Shown here one piece after another: positions 25,300 to 33,943 of a stretch of 61,096 bases of DNA. The stretch spans positions 1 through 61,096 of the forward strand of contig NZ_JACIBT010000006.1 of NCBI RefSeq assembly GCF_014195445.1. The letters run 5' to 3'. The DNA comes from Garicola koreensis. Lineage in GTDB: Bacteria; Actinomycetota; Actinomycetes; Actinomycetales; Micrococcaceae. Made by a program: the position numbers and the translations under genes. Positions within the stretch are counted from its first letter, which is position 1. Each line of letters begins with the position of its first letter. A model generated the notes under the pieces. It worked only from the letters and a program-made list of their open reading frames with translations, was not told the origin of the DNA and searched no databases.

Positions 25300-26400
25300 A
25301 TGACACGTTCGTTCATCACCCCCACCCCGCGGGAAGCCGTCGGCGCCCTGCCGTCCTACGCTGCGGGGAAACCGCCTGTGCCCGCTGAGGGGCTGACCCC
25401 CTATAAACTCTCCTCCAATGAGAGCGCGCTGGGCCCGGTCCCCGCCGCCGCGGAGGCCGCGGCAGGTGTGATGACTATGCACCGCTATCCCAACCCCGGC
25501 GCCGAAGAGCTGCGCACAGCCCTGGCCGCTCACCTCGATGTTCCCTTCGAGGACATCGTCACCGGCACCGGCAGCCTCGGCGCCCTGTCACAGATCATTG
25601 CCGCCTTCGCCGGCACCGATTCCCGCGGCACAGCAGACGAGGTCATCTTCGCCTGGCGATCCTTCGAGGCATACCCCATCGTGGTGCGTACCGCTGGGGC
25701 CAAAGACATCATGGTCCCGGTCACTGAGGATGGTCGCCACGACCTGGCGGGAATGGTCGCCTCGGTGACCGAGCGGACCAAAGTCATCCTGCTGTGCACC
25801 CCGAACAACCCGACCGGCCCGGCACTGACCCACACGGAGGTGGAGCAGTTCATCGGCAGGATTCCCGACCACGTGGTCGTCGTCATCGATGAGGCATATC
25901 ACGAGTTTGTGCGCAGCGATGATCCGGTGGATTCCCTGGCGCTGTACCGCCGCTATCCCAACGTGGCAGTGCTGCGAACCTTCTCCAAGGCCCATGGGCT
26001 GGCCGCCCTGCGGGTCGGCTACAGCATTGCCCAGCAGTCCATCACCGAGCATCTGCGCAAAACGGCAGTGCCGTTCGGGGTCAGCACCGTAGGTGAAGTG
26101 GCAGCAATTGCCTCACTGCAGCACCACGATCAGGTCGATGAGCGAGTGGGCGCCATTGTGGAAGAGCGACAACGAGTTGTCGCAGCCCTGTCAGAAGCCG
26201 GGTGGCAGATTCCCCAAGCACAGGGAAACTTCGTCTGGCTGGCGCTGGGGGAGAACGCCCAGGACTTTGCCCATGCCGCCGGGGTGGAGGCACTTGCCGT
26301 GCGGGCCTTTTCCGGAGAGGGCGTACGGGTGACGATCAGTGAGCCCGAAGCCAACGACCGTTTCCTGCAGTTGTGCAGAACCTACAGTGGGAGCCGTTGA
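25300..26400 (+). CDS. HisC-like aminotransferase (histidinol-phosphate or aromatic aminotransferase)
   Basis: The 366-residue protein matches the HisC/Pat group: YKLSSNESALGP (N-terminal substrate region), MHRYPNPGAEELR, LLCTPNNPTGPALT, VVIDEAYHEFV and the PLP lysine in RTFSKAHGLAALRVGYSIA. HisC makes L-histidinol phosphate, while the Pat branch prefers aromatic amino acids. No other histidine-biosynthesis gene is nearby. The gene runs directly into the 2-oxoacid dehydrogenase genes (14 bp to the E1 alpha start), which suggests an aminotransferase feeding keto acids. The name is therefore kept broad. Confidence 0.85.
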   Translation: MTRSFITPTPREAVGALPSYAAGKPPVPAEGLTPYKLSSNESALGPVPAAAEAAAGVMTMHRYPNPGAEELRTALAAHLDVPFEDIVTGTGSLGALSQIIAAFAGTDSRGTADEVIFAWRSFEAYPIVVRTAGAKDIMVPVTEDGRHDLAGMVASVTERTKVILLCTPNNPTGPALTHTEVEQFIGRIPDHVVVVIDEAYHEFVRSDDPVDSLALYRRYPNVAVLRTFSKAHGLAALRVGYSIAQQSITEHLRKTAVPFGVSTVGEVAAIASLQHHDQVDERVGAIVEERQRVVAALSEAGWQIPQAQGNFVWLALGENAQDFAHAAGVEALAVRAFSGEGVRVTISEPEANDRFLQLCRTYSGSR

Positions 26401-26414
26401 ACGAGGCTGAGACA

Positions 26415-27533
26415 ATGGGCACCATGGAAGACGTGGTACAGCTCTTGGCCGAAGATGGCACGCTGCGAAATCACGAGGTCTACAGCACATATCTGGAGGA
26501 CCTCGACGACGCCGCACTGCGGGACCTGTATCGGCACATGGCACTGGAGCGACGCTTCGACGCCGAGGCCACCAGCCTGCAGCGTCAGGGTCAGCTGGCG
26601 CTCTGGGCCCCGGCCCTGGGGCAGGAGGCTGCCCAGACCGGCACCATTGCCGCGCTGAAGCCCACCGACCGGGTCTTTCCGACCTACCGCGAGCACGCCA
26701 TGGCGCTGTATCGCGGGATCAGCCCCGAGGAGCTGATCGGCACCTTCCGGGCGGCGCGGCACTCCGGCTGGGACCCGGAGGACTACCACTTCAATACATA
26801 CTCAGTCGTGCTGGCCGCTCAGACTCTGCACGCGGCCGGGTGGGCGATGGGTATTGCCCAAGATCTGCGGACCGGATCGCTGCCGCCGCAGAAGGCTGAG
26901 GACGAGCTGGTCCTCGCCTGCTTCGGCGACGGTGCCTCCAGTCAGGGTGATATCCACGAGTCGATGGTCTTCGCCAGTTCCTATCAGCTGCCGATGCTCT
27001 ACTTCATCCAGAACAACCACTGGGCCATCTCAGTGCCCAGCTCCACACAGTCGAGGTTCCCGCTGGCAAACCGTGCCTCGGGGTACGGGTTCGAGGGTGT
27101 GCGTGTGGACGGCAACGATGTGCTGGCCAGCTACGCCGTCGCCCGGCACTCTGCGCAGCAGATCCGCAGCGGAGAGGGCCCAAAGCTGATCGAATCGGTC
27201 ACCTACCGCATGGGTGCCCACACCACCGCCGATGATCCCACCAAGTACCGCACCTCGGAGGAGATCGACGCCTGGACCGCTAAGGACCCGGTCGCACGGT
27301 ACAAGACCTGGCTGCAGAACGAGGGCAAGGCTGATGAGGCCTACTTCGACACGGTGGATCAGGAAGCCACTGAGCTTGCCGCAGACCTGCGCCACACCGT
27401 CCACACGATGGAAGGGATCGACATCGATCGGGTCTTCGACACCGTCTACGCTGAACCGCACCGCCAGGTGGAGACCGAAAAAGCCTGGCTGAAGGACTAC
27501 GAGGCCGGCTTCGCCGAGGAGGAGGGCCAGTGA
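26415..27533 (+). CDS. 2-oxoacid dehydrogenase E1 component, alpha subunit
   Basis: The 372-residue protein carries the ThDP/Mg motif ACFGDGASSQGDIHES...FIQNN (GDG to NN), the substrate region YREHAMALYRG, and the phosphorylation-loop-like YRMGAHTTADDPTKYR typical of PDH/BCKDH E1 alpha. It performs ThDP-dependent decarboxylation in a 2:2 heterotetramer with E1 beta. ATG 26415 has GAGG 8 nt upstream. Similarity to Mycobacterium BkdA and the downstream CitE-like gene favour a branched-chain keto-acid substrate, but pyruvate is not excluded. The stop overlaps the E1 beta GTG start by 4 bp. Confidence 0.88.
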   Translation: MGTMEDVVQLLAEDGTLRNHEVYSTYLEDLDDAALRDLYRHMALERRFDAEATSLQRQGQLALWAPALGQEAAQTGTIAALKPTDRVFPTYREHAMALYRGISPEELIGTFRAARHSGWDPEDYHFNTYSVVLAAQTLHAAGWAMGIAQDLRTGSLPPQKAEDELVLACFGDGASSQGDIHESMVFASSYQLPMLYFIQNNHWAISVPSSTQSRFPLANRASGYGFEGVRVDGNDVLASYAVARHSAQQIRSGEGPKLIESVTYRMGAHTTADDPTKYRTSEEIDAWTAKDPVARYKTWLQNEGKADEAYFDTVDQEATELAADLRHTVHTMEGIDIDRVFDTVYAEPHRQVETEKAWLKDYEAGFAEEEGQ

Positions 27534-28558
27534 GCACTGCGGCTGAGACCAGCACGACGACGCCGACCACCCGGGCCATGCCCCTGGCCAAAGCGATCAA
27601 TGCCGCCCTGCGCGAGGAGCTGAATGCTGATGAGAGGACGCTGCTCATCGGTGAGGACATCGGTGCGCTCGGCGGGGTATTTCGCGTCACCGACGGGCTG
27701 CAGGCCGACTTCGGCCCACACCGGGTGATCGACTCCCCGCTGGCGGAGTCCGGGATTATCGGTTCCAGCATCGGCCTGGCCATGCGCGGCTACCGGCCTG
27801 TCGCCGAGATCCAGTTCGACGGATTCGTCTTCCCCTCCTTCAACCAGATCACCAGCCAGTTGGCGAAGATCCATAACCGCACTGATGGTGCCGTCTCGGT
27901 GCCGGTGACCATCCGCATGCCCTACGGCGGGCGGATCGGCTCCATCGAGCACCACTCCGAGTCCCCGGAGGCGCTCTTCGCCCATACGGCCGGGCTGAGA
28001 CTCATCACCCCTTCCAACCCGCACGACGCGTACTGGATGATGCGCCAAGCAATCGTCAGCGAAGATCCTGTGATCGTCCTTGAGCCGAAGCGTCGCTACT
28101 GGCTCAAAGGGGAGGTGGACACCTCCACTCCGGCGCCGGACGCCTTCACCGCCCAGGTGCTGCGCGAAGGAACAGACGCCACGCTGGCTACCTACGGTCC
28201 ATTGGTGTCGGTGGCGCTGGCCGCAGCTGAGGTGGCCGCCGGGCAGGGCCGCAGCGTCGAAGTCATCGACGTGCGCTCCATCAGCCCACTGGACGATGAG
28301 ACCATCGCCCGCTCCGCGGCTAAGACCCAGCGCCTGGTGGTCGCCCACGAAGCCCCGACCTTCGGCGGGTTCGGCGCGGAGATCGCCGCACGCGTGAGCG
28401 AACGCGCCTATCACCGGCTGCTGGCCCCGGTGCTGCGGGTGGGCGGATTCCACATGCCGTATCCGCCCTCGTCGCAGGAGCACCGCTACCTGCCGGACAT
28501 CGACCGTATGCTCGAGGCACTCGACCGCAGCTTCGCCTATCCGAGTCCGCGCGCTTAA
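27530..28558 (+). CDS. 2-oxoacid dehydrogenase E1 component, beta subunit
   Basis: The 342-residue subunit begins at GTG 27530 in a GTGA overlap with the alpha gene, a sign of translational coupling. Family motifs are LLIGEDIGALGGVFRVTDGL, DSPLAESGIIGSSIGLAM, AEIQFDGFVFPSFNQI, RMPYGGRIGSIEHHSESPEALFAH and EVIDVRSISPLD near the C-terminal transketolase domain. Glu residues in the N-terminal half complete the ThDP site formed with the alpha subunit. The lipoyl E2 gene follows after 12 bp with an AAGGAGG ribosome-binding site. Confidence 0.9.
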   Translation: MSTAAETSTTTPTTRAMPLAKAINAALREELNADERTLLIGEDIGALGGVFRVTDGLQADFGPHRVIDSPLAESGIIGSSIGLAMRGYRPVAEIQFDGFVFPSFNQITSQLAKIHNRTDGAVSVPVTIRMPYGGRIGSIEHHSESPEALFAHTAGLRLITPSNPHDAYWMMRQAIVSEDPVIVLEPKRRYWLKGEVDTSTPAPDAFTAQVLREGTDATLATYGPLVSVALAAAEVAAGQGRSVEVIDVRSISPLDDETIARSAAKTQRLVVAHEAPTFGGFGAEIAARVSERAYHRLLAPVLRVGGFHMPYPPSSQEHRYLPDIDRMLEALDRSFAYPSPRA

Positions 28559-28570
28559 GGAGGCCCGACC

Positions 28571-30085
28571 ATGAGCCAAATCTTCAAGCTTCCCGACGTC
28601 GGCGAGGGACTGACCGAGGCCGAAATCGTCTCCTGGCGGGTGGCTGTGGGCGACACCGTTGAAGTAAACGACATCATCTGCGAGATCGAAACCGCCAAAT
28701 CATTGGTCGAGCTGCCGGTGCCCTACGCCGGGACCGTCGACGAACTGGTAGCAGCGGAGGGCCAGACGATCGAGGTCGGGCAGCCGCTGATCCGGATCGC
28801 CGGTGCCGATCAGCCTGCCGGTGCCGATCAGCCGGCCGACGACGCAGCCGCGCCGGCGGCAGAAGAGGCACCAGCGCAGACTGAAACTGCACAGACTGAA
28901 TCAGCCCAGAAGGAAGCCGCGGAGACGGAGCCGACTGAGACGGAGTCGGCCGAGACGGAGCCGGCGAAGCAGCAGTCGCAGTCCAGCGCAGCGGAGAACT
29001 CCGAGGAGAATCAGGCGCTGGTCGGCTCCGGCCCCAAAGCAGACTCCGCGAAGCACCGGCGGCGGCTGCGCTCTACTGCCCCGGACCTGGTCGACGTCTC
29101 AGATCTGGGCATCGAAGACCATGGGCGGCCGCAGCCTGAGCGTTCGGGCGCAGGCGCAGCAGAGTCTATTGCCCAAGCATCCCCGCCGGTGCGGGCATTG
29201 GCCAAGCGACTCGGCGTCGCCGCCGGGGAGCTGGTCGGGTCCGGGCGCGGCGGTCAGGTCACCCGCGACGACGTCGAACGCCGGGCCCGTGAGAAACAGG
29301 CACAGCGGGAGGCCGGCAAGAGTCCAGACAGCGGTCCGCCGGCCCCCGAGAGCCGAGCAGCCCAGCCCCAGGAGGCGGGCCTGCTGCGTTCGGGCCCGCG
29401 TGAGGAGAACGTCGAGGTCCGTGGAGTCCGCAAGGCGACGGCGCTGAACGTCGCAGACTCTGCCTCCACCGTTCCGCACGTCTCGGTCTTCAAAGAGATC
29501 GACGTCACCGCCACGATGACGCTGCGGCAGGTGCTGAAGAATGACCCCGCCTACCAGGACCTGAGCGTGTCGCCGATGCTCTTCGCCGCCAAGGCGATCA
29601 TGTGGGCGGCCCGCCGCCATCCGCAGGTCAACGCCTCCTGGCACGAGACCCACTACACGCTGCACAACTACGTGAACCTCGGTGTCGCGGCCGCTACCCC
29701 CCGCGGGCTGGTGGTGCCGGTGATCCATGATGCCCAGATCTACAACACCCTGGGGCTGGCAGCAGCGCTGACGCAGCTGACTGCTGATGCCAGGGATGGG
29801 CGAACCACTGCTGCCGAGATGCAGGGCGGAACAGTGTCCATCACCAATGTGGGCAGCCTCGGCCTGGACACGGGAACACCGATTCTGCCGCCGGGTCAGG
29901 CCGCGATCGTCGCCCTGGGCGCGGTGCGGAAGAAACCCTGGGTCGTGCAGGGCCACGTCGTGCCCCGCGATGTGATGGTGGTGGGTGGATCCTTTGACCA
30001 CCGACTGATCGACGGGGACCTGGCGGGAGCATTCATCAGTGATGTCGCCGCCGTGCTGGAACAGCCGGGGCTGCTGATCGACTGA
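28571..30085 (+). CDS. Dihydrolipoamide acyltransferase E2 component
   Basis: E2 transfers the acyl group from lipoate to CoA. Domain order: lipoyl domain (residues 1-77, Lys43 in EIETAKSLVELP), a Glu/Thr/Ala/Gln-rich repeat linker of about 80 residues with TE(S/P)AETE-like units, peripheral subunit-binding domain (PPVRALAKRLGV...GRGGQVTRDDV, about residues 200-240), a second Pro/Ser-rich linker, and the catalytic domain ending with DHRLIDGDLAGAF (His477, Asp481). One lipoyl domain is present. The E3 dihydrolipoamide dehydrogenase is not in this window, so a shared E3 elsewhere must complete the complex. Confidence 0.92.
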   Translation: MSQIFKLPDVGEGLTEAEIVSWRVAVGDTVEVNDIICEIETAKSLVELPVPYAGTVDELVAAEGQTIEVGQPLIRIAGADQPAGADQPADDAAAPAAEEAPAQTETAQTESAQKEAAETEPTETESAETEPAKQQSQSSAAENSEENQALVGSGPKADSAKHRRRLRSTAPDLVDVSDLGIEDHGRPQPERSGAGAAESIAQASPPVRALAKRLGVAAGELVGSGRGGQVTRDDVERRAREKQAQREAGKSPDSGPPAPESRAAQPQEAGLLRSGPREENVEVRGVRKATALNVADSASTVPHVSVFKEIDVTATMTLRQVLKNDPAYQDLSVSPMLFAAKAIMWAARRHPQVNASWHETHYTLHNYVNLGVAAATPRGLVVPVIHDAQIYNTLGLAAALTQLTADARDGRTTAAEMQGGTVSITNVGSLGLDTGTPILPPGQAAIVALGAVRKKPWVVQGHVVPRDVMVVGGSFDHRLIDGDLAGAFISDVAAVLEQPGLLID

Positions 30086-30117
30086 TCAGTTCGCCCCAGA
30101 AGGAGACCGCCGATCGG

Positions 30118-30840
30118 TCAGTCGCGCTGAATCTCGGTGATCTGCAGCGGCTCGTCGTCGCCCAGTCCCCAATGTTCGCTCAGGGTGGAGTCCTCCAGGC
30201 GTATTTCGGCGCTGTCGGCGCCGGTGGCGATGCGTGCGGTGGTTTCGATCTGCTTGGCCACCCGCCACGTTTCACAGCCGTCACGGGCGACCGGTTCCCC
30301 CTCCAGTGTGACCGTGACCTGGTCGCCCTCCAGCTCGACTGATGCAACGGAGACGCCGTCTGAGATGGCCAGGGGGTTGCCGAATGCGGGTTCGCCGTGG
30401 GTGACAGAGTCCAGGGAGAGAAGGTACTCCAGGGCCGCCTGGCCCGGATCATCAGTGACCACCGGCACCGTCTGGACCACCGAGATCGTATCCTGGCACC
30501 CGAACGTCGCCGTGCGGGCAACCTCGGTCTGGTGCGGAGGTGGGCCGCTCTGCTGGCCAGCGACGTTGCCGCCCTGGTCCTCGATGATGGAGCCGTCCTC
30601 ACCGATGGGAGCGAGCTGATTGTGTCCGGCGGGGCTGACCATGCCGATGGGCAGGCGCACGGTGTCGTCGCTGGCGTACTCCGGCTCCGGGATGGGGTTC
30701 TGCGGCGCCTGTTCCTGCCCGGCGGCTTCGGCAGCGGATTCGTCGTCCCCCGAGTCGGCCGGGGAGCAGGCTGCGCTCAGCAGCGCGAGGCCGAGGACCA
30801 ACGTGCCCAGTCGGCGTCGTGTCGGGGGGCAGGAGCGCAT
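30118..30840 (-). CDS. Secreted lipoprotein with a GerMN-like domain
   Basis: The 240-residue protein starts with MRSCPPTRRRLG, a hydrophobic core and the lipobox LLSAAC (Cys near 25), then an acidic low-complexity linker. The C-terminal half (ALEYLLSL, GVSVASVELEGDQVTVTLEG, ARIATGADSAEIRLED) resembles GerMN domains found in envelope lipoproteins such as LpqB. Two cysteines in this half (TFGCQDT and DGCETWR) could form a disulfide. It faces the E2 gene from the opposite strand and is not obviously part of that operon. The role is unknown. Confidence 0.62.
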   Translation of the reverse strand: MRSCPPTRRRLGTLVLGLALLSAACSPADSGDDESAAEAAGQEQAPQNPIPEPEYASDDTVRLPIGMVSPAGHNQLAPIGEDGSIIEDQGGNVAGQQSGPPPHQTEVARTATFGCQDTISVVQTVPVVTDDPGQAALEYLLSLDSVTHGEPAFGNPLAISDGVSVASVELEGDQVTVTLEGEPVARDGCETWRVAKQIETTARIATGADSAEIRLEDSTLSEHWGLGDDEPLQITEIQRD

Positions 30841-31273
30841 GGGTTCAGAATAGGAGGCCAGCAGGTCCCGGCGCTAATCGCCGGTGCCCAGAGGGGACAT
30901 CCCGGCAGCACTGCGTGGCTTCGTCGGGGAAGGAGCGGCCGGTGGAAGGCGGCCGAATGGCCAGCCTTCCACCGACTCTGAGAAGGGGCCGATGGGTGCT
31001 GCACGGAGGGGTGGGATGAAAGTGCACCCGGCCACAATGCTTCTCTCTTGCAGAGGCCCAACAGAGGGAACGGAATCTCTGCTGACTTCTCTGCGGAACC
31101 AGGGAACATCCATACGGGTGTCGGTCCGGTTCTGCTGTTCAGATCCGAACGGAACGGGATGTTTCAAATCTGAACAACACTGCCCATAATGTCCTCCAGG
31201 TTTCTGTGTGTCAAGGCCGAACCCTTCTCCTGACGAGCCCTCAGAGGGCAGGGGCCTCAGGTAGGCTGGCGCT
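30841..31273. promoter_or_regulatory. Regulatory intergenic region upstream of the CitE-like gene
   Basis: This 433-bp gap has no convincing gene. It contains TGTTCAGAT (31136-31144) and ATCTGAACA (31168-31176), a perfect 9-bp inverted repeat 23 nt apart. The right arm lies between a weak -35 (TTTCAA, 31162-31167) and a -10 (CATAAT, 31185-31190), 17 nt apart, so it is placed to act as an operator for rightward transcription. A second dyad, GCCCTCAGAGGGC (31237-31249), precedes the leaderless -10 at 31262. The left part (30841-31130) shows nothing I can interpret. Confidence 0.5.
31262..31267 (+). promoter_or_regulatory. Leaderless -10 box (TAGGCT) for the CitE-like gene
   Basis: TAGGCT is followed by GGCGCT and ATG 31274, so the transcript should begin at the start codon. 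No ribosome-binding site is present. The same hexamer and spacing precede ATG 16981. Confidence 0.5.
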
Positions 31274-32119
31274 ATGCCTTTCCGCAATCGTCGAGCTGCC
31301 GCTCTTCCAGCCAAACTCTCGCGTTCCTGGCTGCTGATCAATGCGGCCAAAGCAGAAGATTTCGGACCCAGTCTGGCCAGTGAGGCCGACTCGGTGATCT
31401 TCGACCTGGAGGCATCGGTGCCGGAGGATCAGAAGGAGTCGGCCCGCGAGTCAGTGATGAGCGCACTCAACGGTGGCATGACCGCGTGGGTGAGGATCAG
31501 CCCTACCCACAGTCCGCACTGGGAGGACGACGTCGCCGCACTGGCCGCTGCTGACGGGCTTCGGGGGGTGATGCTCGCTGAGACTGAGCGAGCAGACCAG
31601 GTCACCTACACGGCGATGCGGCTGCGGGCAGGTACCCCAGTGATGGCGCTCATCGAATCAGCCTTAGGTGTGGAGAACGCCACGCAGATCGCCCTGGCCC
31701 CGGGCACGTTCCGGCTTGCCTTCGGCACCAATGACTTCCGCAAGGACGTAGGAGTCTCCGCCCATCCTATGGCGCTGGCCTATGCGCGCTCGCGGCTGGT
31801 GATCGCCTCGCGCGTGGGGGGCTTGGCCGGTGCCATCGACGGACCGACCGAGGCCAATGCCGATGCCGAAGCCATCGCCCAGGCCTGCCAAGTGACCGCC
31901 GACATGGGCATGACCGGCAAACTTTCGCTGAATCGCGAGCAGGTCGAACTGGTCAATCAGGGGCTCAGTCCCTCAGAGGATGAGCTCAGCTGGGCCCGTG
32001 AACTGATCGAGGCGCACGAGCGTGGAGCCTCCATCGGGGACGGCTCCTATCTGCCGCGTCTGGCGCGGGCACAGAAGATCGCATCGCTGGCCGACTCCTA
32101 TGGATTGTGGAACGCCTAG
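31274..32119 (+). CDS. HpcH/HpaI aldolase / citrate lyase beta (CitE-like) protein
   Basis: The 281-residue protein has CitE superfamily motifs: RSWLLINAAKAEDF, the Mg-binding VIFDLEASVPEDQKESAR, AWVRISP, MALIESALGVENA with the second acidic ligand, and RLAFGTNDFRKDVGVS. Family members cleave citramalyl-CoA, malyl-CoA or HMG-like thioesters. In Mycobacterium a CitE-like gene also neighbours the bkdABC genes, which supports a role in branched-chain catabolism here. No citrate lyase alpha or gamma genes are present, so true citrate lyase is unlikely. Confidence 0.82.
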   Translation: MPFRNRRAAALPAKLSRSWLLINAAKAEDFGPSLASEADSVIFDLEASVPEDQKESARESVMSALNGGMTAWVRISPTHSPHWEDDVAALAAADGLRGVMLAETERADQVTYTAMRLRAGTPVMALIESALGVENATQIALAPGTFRLAFGTNDFRKDVGVSAHPMALAYARSRLVIASRVGGLAGAIDGPTEANADAEAIAQACQVTADMGMTGKLSLNREQVELVNQGLSPSEDELSWARELIEAHERGASIGDGSYLPRLARAQKIASLADSYGLWNA

Positions 32120-32169
32120 CGGCGGCCAGGTAGCCTCGATCCCATTGTTGCTGATCAGGAAGGTTCAAT

Positions 32170-33273
32170 ATGGGTAGGGAAACGTACACCGGCGACGTCG
32201 CATTCGAAGTGCGCGGGCATCTGGGGATCATTACGCTGAACCGGCCCAAAGCACTGAACTCGCTGACGCAGCTGATGGTGGAGTCCATCAGGATCCAGCT
32301 GCAGGATTGGGCCGACGACGACGAGGTCGCCCAGGTCCTGATCCGCGGAGCCGGTGACCGCGGACTCTGCGCCGGCGGCGATGTGGCCGGGATCTACTGG
32401 GAAATGGTGGAGTATCAGGATCGCGACGGGGGTCCGCTGCTGCCTGATGGCGAGCCGGCCTTCGGCGTCGAGTTCCCGGCCGAGCAGTTCTTCGCCGAGG
32501 AGTATGCGATGAACCTGACGATCGCCGAATATCCGAAGCCCTACATCGCGCTGATGGACGGAGTGGTGCTCGGTGGAGGCATCGGCGTCTCTGGTCACGG
32601 TTCCCACCGCGTGGTGACAGAGCGCAGTCGGATCGGCATGCCGGAGACCACCATCGGACTCTCGCCCGACGTCGGCGGCACCTACCTGCTGGGGCGTGCA
32701 CCTGGGGAGCTGGGGGTCCACGCGGGGATCACCGGTATTCACCTCTCTGCCGCGGACGGGATCCACCTCGGGCTGGCAGACACCTACGTCGCCTCGGAGT
32801 CGCTGGAGGACCTCACCCAAGCTCTGACCACCCAACCGGTGGACGAGGTGCTGCCCGAGTTCGCCCAGACGTGCGGCCCCTCCGCACTGGCCGAGGCCGA
32901 CTGGGTGGATCAGGCCTACTCGCACAAAAACTTCACCGATGTCCTCGCCGCACTCGATGAGCTGGCTGAGAGCATCCCAGAGGCCGGTGAGACGGCGACG
33001 CTGCTGCGCAGCAAGTCACCCACTATGGTCAAAGTCGCCTTCGACGCTATTCATCGGGCCCGTCACCTGAGCGTGGAGGAGGCTCTGGCCCAGGAGTTCG
33101 GCGTGACCATGCACGCTCTGCGCTCCCACGACTTCCGTGAGGGCATCCGCGCTCAGCTCATCGACAAGGACCGCAGCCCGCAGTGGAGGCCGGCGACTCT
33201 GCAGGAGGTGGACGAGGACCTGGTGGCCCACTACTTCGCTGACGTTCCCGGCAGAGCGCTGACCCTGCGCTGA
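32170..33273 (+). CDS. Enoyl-CoA hydratase/isomerase family protein, probable 3-hydroxyisobutyryl-CoA hydrolase
   Basis: The 367-residue length and the segment LIRGAGDRGLCAGGDVAGIY match 3-hydroxyisobutyryl-CoA hydrolases of valine breakdown rather than ordinary hydratases (about 260 residues). The crotonase oxyanion-hole glycines appear in LMDGVVLGGGIGVSGHGSHR, followed by GMPETTIGLSPDVGGTYLLGR with the Glu used by hydrolases. AGGAAGG lies upstream of ATG 32170 and a TAGCCT -10-like box about 40 nt upstream. Valine catabolism fits the upstream keto-acid dehydrogenase. Confidence 0.82.
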   Translation: MGRETYTGDVAFEVRGHLGIITLNRPKALNSLTQLMVESIRIQLQDWADDDEVAQVLIRGAGDRGLCAGGDVAGIYWEMVEYQDRDGGPLLPDGEPAFGVEFPAEQFFAEEYAMNLTIAEYPKPYIALMDGVVLGGGIGVSGHGSHRVVTERSRIGMPETTIGLSPDVGGTYLLGRAPGELGVHAGITGIHLSAADGIHLGLADTYVASESLEDLTQALTTQPVDEVLPEFAQTCGPSALAEADWVDQAYSHKNFTDVLAALDELAESIPEAGETATLLRSKSPTMVKVAFDAIHRARHLSVEEALAQEFGVTMHALRSHDFREGIRAQLIDKDRSPQWRPATLQEVDEDLVAHYFADVPGRALTLR

Positions 33274-33281
33274 GGGTCCTC

Positions 33282-33851
33282 ATGACGGACGACGGCGTCG
33301 CCTACAGCTATCAGGAGGCCATGCGCCGCGGGGTCCCGCTGCAGGAGCCGGACGGCACACTCATCTACCCCACCACCCGCAGCCGGCCAAAGCCGACCTT
33401 CACCCTGGACCCGCTGGACCGAGCCCTGATGGCGATCAGCGTCGCGGTGCCAGTGATGCTCACTGTCTTCGTCGCAGCCCAGATTCCCATGATGGACCAG
33501 CAGGTGCCGGTCCACTTCAGCTGGGACGGTACGGTCAACCGCTACGGATCCCCGTGGGAGGGGTTCTGGACAGCAGCGGGGGTGACCGTAATGATCATCG
33601 GCATCGCCGTACTGGCCAAATACCCGCGTGTCTTCAATAACCCGGTGGAGCTCAACAGCAGCAATGTCCAGCAGCAGTACAAGAACGCTGTGCAGATGCT
33701 GACCTGGCTGAACCTGGCTATGGCCATCATGGCTGTCGGCATGATGGGGCTCTGGTTCGAACCGCTGTGGTTCCCGCTGGTGTGGGTCGGTCTGGCGCTG
33801 ATGGGGGTATCAATGGTGTTCTTCATCCGTCGTCTGTTCATGCTGCGCTGA
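33282..33851 (+). CDS. DUF1648-domain membrane protein
   Basis: The 189-residue protein has a hydrophilic N-terminal 45 residues, then four hydrophobic segments. The DUF1648 signature is visible as QVPVHFSWDGTVNRYGSPWEGF between the first two. DUF1648 occurs in SdpI-like immunity and related membrane proteins, but no toxin gene is nearby and the role is unknown. It follows the hydrolase gene by 8 bp, so the two are probably co-transcribed. The N-terminus is Arg/Pro/Tyr-rich and not shared with SdpI. Confidence 0.72.
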   Translation: MTDDGVAYSYQEAMRRGVPLQEPDGTLIYPTTRSRPKPTFTLDPLDRALMAISVAVPVMLTVFVAAQIPMMDQQVPVHFSWDGTVNRYGSPWEGFWTAAGVTVMIIGIAVLAKYPRVFNNPVELNSSNVQQQYKNAVQMLTWLNLAMAIMAVGMMGLWFEPLWFPLVWVGLALMGVSMVFFIRRLFMLR

Positions 33852-33943
33852 GCCGACTGCCGCTAGGCTGTATATGATCTGGACATCCGCTGGGCCGCTG
33901 AGGGCCTGGGTGGAAGACACACCCGTCGAGCGCAGGAGTTTGC

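Noticed and set aside
30874..31350. Minus-strand 158-codon frame in the gap before the CitE-like gene
   Set aside because: No recognisable domain, no ribosome-binding site, and it overlaps the regulatory dyads and the start of the conserved CitE-like gene.
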